Assembly (NCBI GenBank): GCA_964508195.1
Contig: CAZDSH010000075.1
Location: 1-6,149, forward strand
Direction of reading: 5' to 3'
Source of the DNA: JAAYEV01 sp964508195
Lineage (GTDB): Bacteria > Bacillota > Clostridia > Ch29
DNA length: 6,149 nt
Shown here: positions 1 through 5,924 of the stretch, piece after piece
How positions within the stretch are numbered: position 1 is the stretch's first letter
How the letters are laid out: every line of letters begins with the position of its first letter
Notes under the pieces: generated by a model
The model's input: only the letters and a program-made list of their open reading frames with translations
Database searches by the model: none
Told to the model about the DNA's origin: nothing
Made by a program: the position numbers and the translations under genes

Positions 1-53
1 TCGCCCTCTTAAATGACAAGTAAAGTAATATTATTAACACTTTATATATAGTT
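1..53. repeat. 53-bp direct repeat, left copy (tail of palindromic element plus AT-rich flank)
   Basis: Bases 1-53 match 6091-6143 with a single difference, at the fourth base (c here, t in the right copy). The first 18 bases equal the right arm of the palindromic element seen whole at 6033-6108 and end in ATGACA. The remaining 35 bases are an AT-rich tail also shared by both copies. The rest of the left element would lie outside the window. The two copies diverge after base 53. Confidence 0.9.
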
Positions 54-80
54 TATATATATAATTATAGTTTATCATAG
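41..80. repeat. AT-rich imperfect short repeats
   Basis: Three imperfect units of the form TTTAT..ATAG lie in a row (about 41-51, 52-70 and 71-80), with TA dinucleotide runs. Only the first unit is present in the right-hand copy of the 53-bp repeat. The stretch from here to the end of the DRE-TIM gene at 187 holds no gene. I see only a 4-bp inverted repeat, TCAC/GTGA at 107-120, and no convincing terminator for the leftward operon. Confidence 0.5.
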
Positions 81-186
81 TTTTCACAACCACCGCATAA
101 TTCCATTCACTTTTCCGTGATACGTCCGCTATACCTCCGTGTAATACTTATTATGGGATGATAAAAGCATATCGTTACATGTCCGT

Positions 187-1377
187 TTATCCAACCACTT
201 CATTCAATATTTTCCTAAATTCTTCTACGCTTACGGGACCTAATTTTTCTATGCTCATCTCCTTTACTTTGTCCAGTAAAATATTAATCACATCCTCGTC
301 CACTGACACGCCTATTTCCCCTAGAACGTATTCAATGGATTTCTTACCGCTTTTTTTCCCCAAAACAACTTGCCTTTCCCTTCCGACAATCTCCGGATCA
401 TACCCTTCTACCGATGGCGGGTATTCAATCATCTGTGCTACCACTAATCCGCTTTCCCTAGTAAACACCATATCCCCGACAACAGGTTTCATCGTAGAAA
501 CCTTCACCTTCGTCAGCCCTTCGACTAATTTGCTCAGACCCCGTAACTTTTTAAGTTTTATATTCGTCTGGACACCGTATAAACCATGCAGAACTAACGC
601 CAGCTCTGCTAGGTCGGCATTCCCTGATTTCTCCCCTAGGCCGTTTACCGTCACATGGGCGGAATCCGCCCCTTCTTTCAATGAGGCTATTGTGCAGGCC
701 AATGCAAGGCCAAAATCATTGTGACAATGTATCGCTACAGGCACATCAACCCACGTTTTGACCAATTTTGTAAGGTATGCCATCGTTTCTGGCGTTGCAA
801 CCCCTAACGTATCCACTAAAACAATCTCATCGGCTCCACACTCGTTAACCGCAGTTTGGTAGGCTTTTTTTAAAAAATCAGGCTCCGCCCTTGTAGCGTC
901 TACGGCAAAAAATGAAGTAAATATGTTTTCTTCCTTTGCGAAGGTTATAGCTTCCCTTATTCTTTTTAAAATTGTGTCCTCGTCGAGCCTCCACGCCTTC
1001 ATCTTTTCGGGGCTAACCAATATCTCGCATATCGTGTGCTTAACACCGGTTTCAATGCTAGCTTTAACGTCCTTTACATTGCACCGGCCAAAACCCCATA
1101 TCTCGGGACCCTTCACTTCTTCTACTATTCTCTTCATCGCCAATTTGTCCTCTTCGTTGCTGGCAGGGAAGCCCGCCTCTATTCTATCAACTCCGGCATC
1201 GGCTAAAGCCTTGGCTATCTCCAGCTTTGCATCGGAATCCAAACTTACGCCGACGCTTTGTTCTCCGTCCCTTAAAGTCGTATCGTAAATCTTAATATTC
1301 TTTTTCATATTCACAAATTCTCGGGAAATCTCTTCAATGGTATTGTACTTACTTGTCCATAATCCATTCTCCGACAA
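187..1377 (-). CDS. Homocitrate/isopropylmalate synthase-family acyltransferase (DRE-TIM, HMGL-like)
   Basis: The likely reaction is a Claisen-type condensation of an acyl-CoA, usually acetyl-CoA, with a 2-oxo acid in the cytoplasm. The signature DTTLRDGEQ lies at residues 32-40 and includes the catalytic Arg36 and metal-binding Asp37. HCHND at 217-221 supplies metal ligands His217 and His219, and NGLGEKSGN at 245-253 supplies Asn253. A GKKSG motif at 340-344 matches the GKHSG segment of homocitrate and isopropylmalate synthases. At 396 residues it lacks the C-terminal LeuA regulatory domain, as NifV and homocitrate synthases do. The TTG start is preferred because AAGGGAG lies 8 nt upstream; the first ATG, codon 24, has no SD. 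It is the last gene of the leftward operon, 57 nt after the carrier gene. Homocitrate, citramalate and isopropylmalate synthase remain possible. HMG-CoA lyase and Re-citrate synthase are less likely from the RDGEQ motif. Family certain, substrate unknown. Confidence 0.9.
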   Translation of the reverse strand: MSENGLWTSKYNTIEEISREFVNMKKNIKIYDTTLRDGEQSVGVSLDSDAKLEIAKALADAGVDRIEAGFPASNEEDKLAMKRIVEEVKGPEIWGFGRCNVKDVKASIETGVKHTICEILVSPEKMKAWRLDEDTILKRIREAITFAKEENIFTSFFAVDATRAEPDFLKKAYQTAVNECGADEIVLVDTLGVATPETMAYLTKLVKTWVDVPVAIHCHNDFGLALACTIASLKEGADSAHVTVNGLGEKSGNADLAELALVLHGLYGVQTNIKLKKLRGLSKLVEGLTKVKVSTMKPVVGDMVFTRESGLVVAQMIEYPPSVEGYDPEIVGRERQVVLGKKSGKKSIEYVLGEIGVSVDEDVINILLDKVKEMSIEKLGPVSVEEFRKILNEVVG

Positions 1378-1385
1378 AGCCCATT

Positions 1386-1392
1386 CTCCCTT
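1386..1392 (-). promoter_or_regulatory. Ribosome binding site supporting the TTG start at 1377
   Basis: On the minus strand AAGGGAG precedes the TTG codon by 8 nt. The alternative ATG 23 codons downstream has no purine-rich SD at a suitable distance. This site therefore decides for the longer protein with the extra N-terminal segment. Confidence 0.6.
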
Positions 1393-1434
1393 CTAATTGA
1401 AATCCCTGTAACGTCTTTATTTAAGTTAAATCAT

Positions 1435-2781
1435 TTAAAACCCGAAAACAGGGGGCAACAGTAACAACAATGTGCCCGTAACGATACCACTTACTATACA
1501 TACGAGAATAGTATAGCCTACTATATCCTGGATTCTCAGTTTCGCAATAGCCAATAACGGAAGCGCCCAAAAAGGTTGCAAAAGATTCGTCCATGTATCG
1601 CCATAGGTTATACCCATTGCAATAAGTCCGCTGTTTACATTGAACACTTCACTAAGGGGCATAAATATCGGCGCCTGTACCATCCATTGGCCGCCGGCCG
1701 CTGGTATGAACACATTTATAAAACCTGATGCCAAATAAGTGATAAGGGCTAGACTCCCCTTAGTTGAAAAGGTAGCGAACCATTCTGTCACCATCGCCCC
1801 TAGTCCCGTGGCTATAATCATGTTCGAAATAGTAGAATAAAAGGGATACAGTATTATAATCGGAACGATGGACCTTGCTGATGAAGTTACAACCTTCATA
1901 TAGGGGCCAAGGCCTTTATAAAGGCATAAACCAATACCTAAAGTCAATAAATTGATCGAATTTAAGTTTAACGAATTTATTCCGCCCCGTAGGAAGGATA
2001 AAAGGAAAAAAGATAAGCAACTTATCCCCGAGATCAATGAAAAAACCCTATTGTTTTCTAACCTATAGGAAAAAGTCTGCTCCTCCCTCGGGATGTCATC
2101 CTCTAGGTCAACTTCATCTGAGCTAAGGACCTCCGGATCAATTTCTATAGTGTCCTCGGGATTTGGGTTCATAGCCCTTAGAGTTATCGCAACGGCAATA
2201 ATCTGCACAATCGTAATAACGAAGTTATAGGGGGAAAACACCGTTTCATTTAAACGAATAAGCCCTAGGCTACTTTCCAGGGCATGCCCCGGTGTATTCA
2301 CTGTTAGCGGTATAGATGAGGATATACCGGATCCCCATATTTGGTATCCACAATACCCCGCGGCTACTAGGATGGGGTAATGGCTGCCTTTAACCTTTTT
2401 CGCCACTTCCTTCGCATAGAACGCAGCCATTACAAGGCCTACGCCCCAGTTAAATAAGCTGATTAAAGCGCCTACCACAACAACCGCCACCACACCCTGG
2501 GCCGGCGTTTTCGGTATCCCTGCAGCCCTTGCTATACCCCGCTTAATCGGCGGGAAATAGGCAATAGCTGAAGCGGTTACTATTACAAAAACCAACTGCA
2601 TCGCAAAGGCTAATAACCCCCAAATACCATCACCGAATATCTCCAATAAATTCAATGGCGTGGTGGGGGTAAAAACCAGGGCGGACAATACAACAATTAT
2701 TAGCAGTATTATCGCGATCACAAATGCGTCGGGAAAGTATTTCATCATAATATTGTTAAAGTTTAAAGCGAACTTTTTCAA
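1435..2781 (-). CDS. atoE: AtoE-family short-chain fatty acid carrier
   Basis: This is a polytopic inner-membrane protein of the short-chain fatty acid transporter family, whose E. coli member AtoE is linked to acetoacetate and short-chain fatty acid use. Family landmarks are visible (numbering from this start): a GDGIWGLLAF-type segment near 50, an NWG.GLV..A..A.EVA stretch at about 111-127, a hydrophilic acidic loop with IDPEVL at about 206-244, GGQW...AP at about 364-372, and GDTWTN..QPFWALPLL at about 394-410. Hydrophobic segments fill most of the remainder. The TTG at 2781 gives 448 residues, close to the roughly 440 of AtoE as I recall it, and has an SD (AAAGGGTGA) 5 nt upstream. A further in-frame TTG at 2820 would add 13 charged residues but has no SD. 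The stop is 57 nt before the DRE-TIM gene, so co-transcription is likely. Family assignment is strong; the actual substrate is inference. Confidence 0.92.
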   Translation of the reverse strand: MKKFALNFNNIMMKYFPDAFVIAIILLIIVVLSALVFTPTTPLNLLEIFGDGIWGLLAFAMQLVFVIVTASAIAYFPPIKRGIARAAGIPKTPAQGVVAVVVVGALISLFNWGVGLVMAAFYAKEVAKKVKGSHYPILVAAGYCGYQIWGSGISSSIPLTVNTPGHALESSLGLIRLNETVFSPYNFVITIVQIIAVAITLRAMNPNPEDTIEIDPEVLSSDEVDLEDDIPREEQTFSYRLENNRVFSLISGISCLSFFLLSFLRGGINSLNLNSINLLTLGIGLCLYKGLGPYMKVVTSSARSIVPIIILYPFYSTISNMIIATGLGAMVTEWFATFSTKGSLALITYLASGFINVFIPAAGGQWMVQAPIFMPLSEVFNVNSGLIAMGITYGDTWTNLLQPFWALPLLAIAKLRIQDIVGYTILVCIVSGIVTGTLLLLLPPVFGF

Positions 2782-2786
2782 AGGTT

Positions 2787-2795
2787 TCACCCTTT
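2787..2795 (-). promoter_or_regulatory. Ribosome binding site supporting the carrier's TTG start at 2781
   Basis: On the minus strand AAAGGGTGA matches the consensus AAGGAGGTGA with one gap and ends 5 nt before TTG at 2781. The alternative TTG at 2820 and GTG at 2790 have no SD at a usable distance. The resulting N terminus also aligns in length with E. coli AtoE as recalled. Confidence 0.5.
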
Positions 2796-2857
2796 CATTT
2801 TTTTCTCGGTTCCTTTGCAATTCATCTTGATTTTTATTTGATCTCTAAGATATTGAC

Positions 2858-3253
2858 TCAATCTGTTACGGCTATCGCCTCTATTTCTATTAAACTTTCG
2901 GGACTTATCATTTTAGGCACTTCGAGCATTGCACAAGCGGGGTAAGGATGCTTAAAATATCTGGCCCTTATATCATGTATTTTGCTGAAATCCTCCATGT
3001 TGCGTATATAAAATGTCATTTTCACAATATTATTCATACCGGCGCCTGCTTCTTCTAAAACAGCCTTCATATTCTCTAACACTTTCTCCGTCTGTTTTTC
3101 TATGTCACCTACTGCAAAGACATTCCCCTCTTTATCCCGGGATGTAAAACCGGAAACAAATATTATTCTATTGAAATCTGTTACTTGGGTTGCCTGGGAG
3201 TAAATCCCCTTAGGCTTACTCAGTTTGGGGCTGGTTATTTCCTTAATTTCCAC
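2858..3253 (-). CDS. RidA/YjgF/UK114-family protein without the canonical arginine
   Basis: At 131 residues this has the usual length of the trimeric RidA family. Canonical RidA hydrolyses reactive enamine/imine intermediates such as 2-aminoacrylate in the cytoplasm. Family features are YSQA near residue 18, IIFVSG at 30-35, the GDIEKQTEKVLENMKAVLEEAG helix (about 49-70) and the C-terminal IEIEAIAV at about 122-129. In canonical RidA the segment before the last strands reads PAR, and that Arg binds the substrate carboxylate. Here it reads PAC, with Cys107. By the known subfamily division this argues for a non-RidA (Rid4-7-like) member, probably not a 2-aminoacrylate deaminase. The start is GTG, fixed by an excellent SD (AGGAGGT) 6 nt upstream. 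It lies 21 nt after the cupin stop, so the two are probably co-transcribed. Fold certain, function open. Confidence 0.93.
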   Translation of the reverse strand: MEIKEITSPKLSKPKGIYSQATQVTDFNRIIFVSGFTSRDKEGNVFAVGDIEKQTEKVLENMKAVLEEAGAGMNNIVKMTFYIRNMEDFSKIHDIRARYFKHPYPACAMLEVPKMISPESLIEIEAIAVTD

Positions 3254-3274
3254 GTTTATACCTCCTAATAAAAA

Positions 3275-3667
3275 TTATCTCGCGTCCTCGTCATTATCGT
3301 AAAACTCGGGGCGTGACGGATAATGGGGCCCGTCATAAATCTCTAGGAACACGGTCTCTTCTAAAGCAACAGTAGGGCCATGGAAGTGACCCTTTTCATT
3401 ACAATAAAAATCCCCCGGTTTTAAAGTAATGCCCGAATCCGGGTATGAGTATAATCCCGATAGCATGTACATGAATTGATTTGAAGCATGTTCATGGGCT
3501 ATGGGGATCCCCGTTCCTTTGGCGAATCTAATTAGAGCAATTGTGGCCCCTGTCTCCTCGTTGCGAAATAGCATCTTGTCGGTCAAACCTTCGAGGGATG
3601 TCCCTTCCCATTTAAGGGTATTTGTATCAACATATTTCTCTCCTTTAAGTACATTTGGATCATACAT
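3275..3667 (-). CDS. Small single-domain cupin protein
   Basis: This 130-residue protein is first in the leftward operon. Cupin motif 1 spans about 51-71, GTGIPIAHEH followed by ASNQ: His58, His60 and Gln64, where most cupins have Glu. Motif 2, PGD to HFHG at about 84-97, contributes His96 at the canonical position, with an extra His94; the usual Pro of motif 2 is Glu91. A metal-binding beta-barrel is therefore expected. Gln as third ligand is known in KdgF-type cupins, but nothing else ties this protein to uronate metabolism. The ATG at 3667 is chosen because AAAGGAG lies 8 nt upstream. The open frame runs 70 codons further back, but that part is basic, lacks family resemblance and overlaps the leader fold. 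Possible roles include isomerase, dioxygenase or ligand sensor. I cannot choose between them. Confidence 0.88.
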   Translation of the reverse strand: MYDPNVLKGEKYVDTNTLKWEGTSLEGLTDKMLFRNEETGATIALIRFAKGTGIPIAHEHASNQFMYMLSGLYSYPDSGITLKPGDFYCNEKGHFHGPTVALEETVFLEIYDGPHYPSRPEFYDNDEDAR

Positions 3668-3675
3668 AATATGCA

Positions 3676-3682
3676 CTCCTTT
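3676..3682 (-). promoter_or_regulatory. Ribosome binding site deciding the cupin start
   Basis: AAAGGAG on the minus strand, 8 nt before the ATG at 3667, identifies that codon as the start rather than the open frame's far upstream ATG at 3877. Confidence 0.85.
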
Positions 3683-3718
3683 CCTTTGTATATTGGCTTC
3701 CTTCACAATGAATAACGA

Positions 3719-3759
3719 TAAAACTGCGGTTTCCCTCCGCCGCGTATTCGCGTGTTTTA
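3719..3759 (-). promoter_or_regulatory. Compact nested hairpins in the leader of the cupin operon
   Basis: Reading the minus strand, TAAAAC (3759-3754) pairs with GTTTTA (3724-3719). This 6-bp outer stem encloses two adjacent perfect hairpins: CGCG-AATA-CGCG (3752-3741) and GCGG-AGGGAAA-CCGC (3740-3726). Only single A residues separate the inner hairpins from the outer stem, so the whole forms a tight three-way junction. It ends about 51 nt before the cupin ATG and lies downstream of the candidate leftward -10 box, so it would be in the transcript. It matches no riboswitch class I recognise. It could instead be a DNA operator or coincidence. Confidence 0.45.
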
Positions 3760-3803
3760 GATTAATTTTCAAATCACTTTTAGTATTATTACATAAGGGA
3801 TAT

Positions 3804-3832
3804 ATTATACCGATATAGCATGGGGACGTTTT
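3804..3832 (-). promoter_or_regulatory. Candidate leftward promoter for the cupin operon
   Basis: A perfect TATAAT lies on the minus strand at 3809-3804, which would start transcription near 3797 and give a leader of about 130 nt. The -35 position at 17-nt spacing (3832-3827, AAAACG) matches poorly, so recognition would need an activator or another spacing. Confidence 0.3.
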
Positions 3833-3931
3833 GTTTAATGCATTTGTGGGATATGCACCTAACGTATCCGGCTTCATAAGATGGATTACAGGCCCAAACC
3901 ATTACATACTGTTTTCCTAAAGGAATCACAT

Positions 3932-3960
3932 TTGTTTCCATTGATGCTTGGGATTATAAA
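3932..3960 (+). promoter_or_regulatory. Candidate rightward promoter for the symporter operon
   Basis: TTGTTT (3932-3937) and TATAAA (3955-3960) are separated by 17 nt, the ideal spacing for the housekeeping sigma factor. The -35 box is only a half match. The leader to the ATG at 4050 would be about 80 nt. Confidence 0.35.
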
Positions 3961-4049
3961 AGTACGTCCTTTGCTTCGCTTTGGATAATAGTAATGCAGG
4001 GCTTTTATTACGTTATGCGTAGACGATATAGGGTTTAAGGAGGAGAAAA

Positions 4050-4253
4050 ATGCAAAGATTTGTTTTAAGCACTATAGGTGTCGTACTGTATTTGTTGTTG
4101 ATTTTCGTATATCCCCAGGGCATATATAAACCGCTGGTATTCGGCTTTATACCTGCGCCGTTTTTCGCCTGGTGGATATGGACATTTTTGTTTATGACAT
4201 TTAACTATGTAGTCTTTTTTGTTTTCGATCCATATAAATGGATGGATAACTGA
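4050..4253 (+). CDS. Small two-helix membrane protein upstream of a symporter (DUF3311/YhdT-like)
   Basis: The 67-residue protein has two hydrophobic segments, at about 4-21 and 33-59, joined by a short loop with PQGIYKP. It ends in a DPYKW.D tail. The ATG is preceded by a near-perfect SD (AAGGAGGAG) about 4 nt upstream, so this is very likely a real gene. Small membrane proteins of this size routinely precede sodium:solute symporter genes: DUF3311 proteins beside monocarboxylate-type symporters, and YhdT beside the pantothenate carrier PanF. The sequence is closer in feel to DUF3311, but I assign it by size, topology and position rather than by a decisive motif. It probably acts with, stabilises or assembles the downstream carrier, which starts 35 nt after its stop. 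That role is inference. Confidence 0.85.
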   Translation: MQRFVLSTIGVVLYLLLIFVYPQGIYKPLVFGFIPAPFFAWWIWTFLFMTFNYVVFFVFDPYKWMDN

Positions 4254-4274
4254 TCGGAATAAATTTGAATGGAT

Positions 4275-4284
4275 GGATGTGATT
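4275..4284 (+). promoter_or_regulatory. Unusual extended SD for the symporter's TTG start
   Basis: GGATGTGATT resembles the extended consensus GGAGGTGATC at eight of ten positions and ends 4 nt before TTG at 4289. An in-frame TGA at 4280-4282 excludes any earlier start. The next candidate, GTG at 4298, is farther away from this site. Confidence 0.5.
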
Positions 4285-4288
4285 ATTT

Positions 4289-5770
4289 TTGAATATAGTG
4301 CAAATATGGGTTTCTTTAACCCTGGCTGTTGTTGTAATGGGGTATTTAGGTTATATCGCTTATCGTAAAACCGGTGACGGTGTAGAGGAATTCGTCCTGC
4401 AGGGCCGGACCCTGGGGGTAGTTGCAGGTTATTTTACTGTTACCGCCACGTTATTTAGCGCTCTATCTTATTTCGGGATTATGGGATGGTATTATTCAAA
4501 CGGTATCGGCACATGGGTATTAGTAGCGGACGTAGCCGTGCTCGGTTTATATATTTACATCTTTGGGGCTAGAATCTGGTACCTTAGTAGGAAATATAGC
4601 TTTTTAAGCCTGACGGATTACATGAAAGACCGGTACGAATCGGCGGCTGTGGGCTCCTTCGCTTCATTGATTCTCCTTACGGCCCTAACCGTATATGTCG
4701 GTGCACAGTTCAGAGGCGCCGGGATAACATTGCAAACCCTTAGTAATAACCGAATTTCCTTTGCAGCGGGGGCCATATTTTTGGCAATAGTCGTAGCCTC
4801 GTACACCGCCGCCGGAGGGTTTCGAGCCGTTATCTGGACGGATGTGTTTCAGGGCACTTTAATGTATGCAGCAATTATTATTGTTGCAGTTTTTTGTGTC
4901 AACATGCTAGGGGGGTTTTCCGCTACAATGAAAAACGTAGAAATGACCGCACCGGAACTTCTGTCTTTACCGGGCAGGCATAATAGGTTCCCAACACCTT
5001 GGATATTTTCTACCATCACAATCTTTTCATTAGGAAACTTCGTTATGCCCCAAATGACGCAGAGGATTATCGCTATGAAGGATAGAAAATCTTTAAAACT
5101 GTTAGGAGTCTGGATAGCTTCAGGGGCGGTCATCATCTTCGGCGCTGCCTTTTACATTTCAATGGTAGCACGCATGTATTTCCCTAATTTAGTTGAACCG
5201 GAGGCTGCTTATCCGGCTATGCTTACGATACTACCTACCTGGCTTGCGGTTTTAGCTATGCTGGGGATTATATGCGCCACTTTGACGACATGCGATTCCA
5301 TCGTTTTAACTATAAGTTCTATGGTGTTTAAGGATTTCTACGAATCCATTATCCTCAAAAATAAAGCGGCCCCGGACAGGATGCTCACAAAGGTCATCCG
5401 ATTTACTGTGCCCTCTGTAGTGGTGCTAGCCCTTTTAGTCGCTTGGTACGGCCCAACGAGTATTATAGAGTTATTAGTGGATATTGTGTTCCCGCTAACA
5501 TTTCTAGTAACACCTATATACGTCGGAGGGCTATTTTGGAAGGGCGGCACGAGGGCCGGTGCGTTGTCATCTATGATTATAAGCGTAATAATGTTGGTCA
5601 CCTTGAAGTTTTTGCATATAGATTTTATGGGTATAGACCCCGCCATACCCACATTTTTATTAGGAAGCCTAATATTTTACGTTGTGAGCCGTTTCACGGA
5701 ACCTGTCTCAAAAGAAACTATAGCACGCCATTTTGACGACTTTGATCGAAAAATAAAAACCGTGTCATAG
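4289..5770 (+). CDS. Sodium:solute symporter family carrier (SSS, probable monocarboxylate-type)
   Basis: At 493 residues this is the typical length for a 13-helix cation-coupled symporter of the SSS family. Family markers are AYRKTGDG..EFVL.GR at about 25-41, the signature YTAAGGFRAV.WTDVFQG at 172-189, and ATLTTCDSIVLTISS at about 330-344. In the last, Thr333 and Thr334 occupy the places of the PutP sodium-site Ser340/Thr341, so sodium coupling is likely retained. The mid-protein RHNRFPTPW...SLG.F.MPQM.QR block resembles monocarboxylate and pantothenate carriers of this family. The C terminus is hydrophilic and charged. The start is TTG, with an SD-like GGATGTGATT just upstream and an in-frame stop at 4280. 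It follows the small membrane protein gene by 35 nt and is followed by a strong hairpin. The substrate is probably an organic acid anion; PutP-like or other substrates are not excluded. Confidence 0.95.
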   Translation: MNIVQIWVSLTLAVVVMGYLGYIAYRKTGDGVEEFVLQGRTLGVVAGYFTVTATLFSALSYFGIMGWYYSNGIGTWVLVADVAVLGLYIYIFGARIWYLSRKYSFLSLTDYMKDRYESAAVGSFASLILLTALTVYVGAQFRGAGITLQTLSNNRISFAAGAIFLAIVVASYTAAGGFRAVIWTDVFQGTLMYAAIIIVAVFCVNMLGGFSATMKNVEMTAPELLSLPGRHNRFPTPWIFSTITIFSLGNFVMPQMTQRIIAMKDRKSLKLLGVWIASGAVIIFGAAFYISMVARMYFPNLVEPEAAYPAMLTILPTWLAVLAMLGIICATLTTCDSIVLTISSMVFKDFYESIILKNKAAPDRMLTKVIRFTVPSVVVLALLVAWYGPTSIIELLVDIVFPLTFLVTPIYVGGLFWKGGTRAGALSSMIISVIMLVTLKFLHIDFMGIDPAIPTFLLGSLIFYVVSRFTEPVSKETIARHFDDFDRKIKTVS

Positions 5771-5785
5771 ACGGAAATTAAAATA

Positions 5786-5830
5786 TGCCGGGGGCAGGTG
5801 CTGTTAAGCAAAAAAGAAGCGCCCCCGGCA
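5786..5830 (+). terminator. Perfect 10-bp hairpin after the symporter gene, probable terminator
   Basis: TGCCGGGGGC (5786-5795) and GCCCCCGGCA (5821-5830) are perfect inverted repeats starting 16 nt after the stop codon. The 25-nt loop contains a minor TGCT/AGCA stem and an A run. No U-tract follows on the plus strand. On the minus strand the hairpin is followed by TATTTTAATTT, so it would serve leftward transcription better, or act as a 3' stabiliser. Confidence 0.55.
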
Positions 5831-5870
5831 CTTAGGATAGATATCAATTAATATTCCCCGGGATAAAATT

Positions 5871-5903
5871 TTGACTAAAACGTTAAAACGTATCTTATAA
5901 CGT
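5871..5903 (+). promoter_or_regulatory. Promoter-like sequence with TAAAACGT repeats
   Basis: TTGACT (5871-5876) and TATAAC (5896-5901) each match the sigma-A boxes at five of six positions, but the spacing is 19 nt. TAAAACGT occurs twice in tandem (5876-5883, 5884-5891) and a TATAACGT variant follows at 5896-5903. The site points into the tandem repeats, and no gene follows within the window, so a function is uncertain. Confidence 0.3.
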
Positions 5904-5924
5904 GATAAAGACTTTACATCTTCT

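Larger units (their letters stand above)
3668..4049. other. Divergent intergenic control region
   Basis: These 382 bases separate the two divergent operons and contain no supported gene. They hold the SD and a nested fold for the leftward operon, a leftward TATAAT box, a rightward TTG/TATAAA pair, and the rightward SD just before 4050. No known riboswitch or sigma-54 (TGGC/TTGC) site was recognised. A small inverted repeat, TACG/CGTA, lies near 4010-4022. Confidence 0.7.

Noticed and set aside
158..724. 188-codon open frame on the plus strand opposite the condensing enzyme gene
   Set aside because: It is an antisense shadow of a clear DRE-TIM gene, with low-complexity Ser/Thr/Pro-rich translation and no SD. 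The same applies to 923-1288 and to the frames opposite or within the symporter gene (4618-4806, 4849-5136, 5338-5652, 5443-5736).
187..1377. Re-citrate synthase or HMG-CoA lyase as the identity of the DRE-TIM protein
   Set aside because: As I recall them, Re-citrate synthases have an FRDGQQ-type and HMG-CoA lyases an LRDGLQ-type signature. This protein has LRDGEQ plus GKKSG, as in homocitrate and isopropylmalate synthases. Not absolute without a tree.
1419..1431. ATTTAAGTTAAAT palindrome between the carrier and condensing enzyme genes
   Set aside because: Six-bp AT-only arms with one central base in an AT-rich gap. It is too short and too weak to call an operator or terminator.
1480..2180. 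Acidic loop in the AtoE-family carrier as an inserted regulatory domain
   Set aside because: E. coli AtoE as recalled has a comparable hydrophilic loop with IDPKLL at the same place, so it is family-typical.
2787..2825. 12-codon minus-strand ORF ending inside the carrier's SD, possible coupling leader peptide
   Set aside because: The stop sits neatly at the SD of the TTG start at 2781, but the ORF has no ribosome binding site of its own and could easily be chance.
3275..3667. Cupin as a DMSP lyase (DddK/Q/W-like) next to acid carriers
   Set aside because: It is a small cupin beside carboxylate carriers, but the Gln ligand and the lack of the family's Tyr/Glu pattern give no support.
3668..3877. 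70-codon upstream extension of the cupin reading frame, and the plus-strand open frame 3501-3818 across it
   Set aside because: The extension has no cupin-family features and overlaps the leader fold. A strong SD marks ATG 3667. The plus-strand frame is a shadow of the cupin gene.
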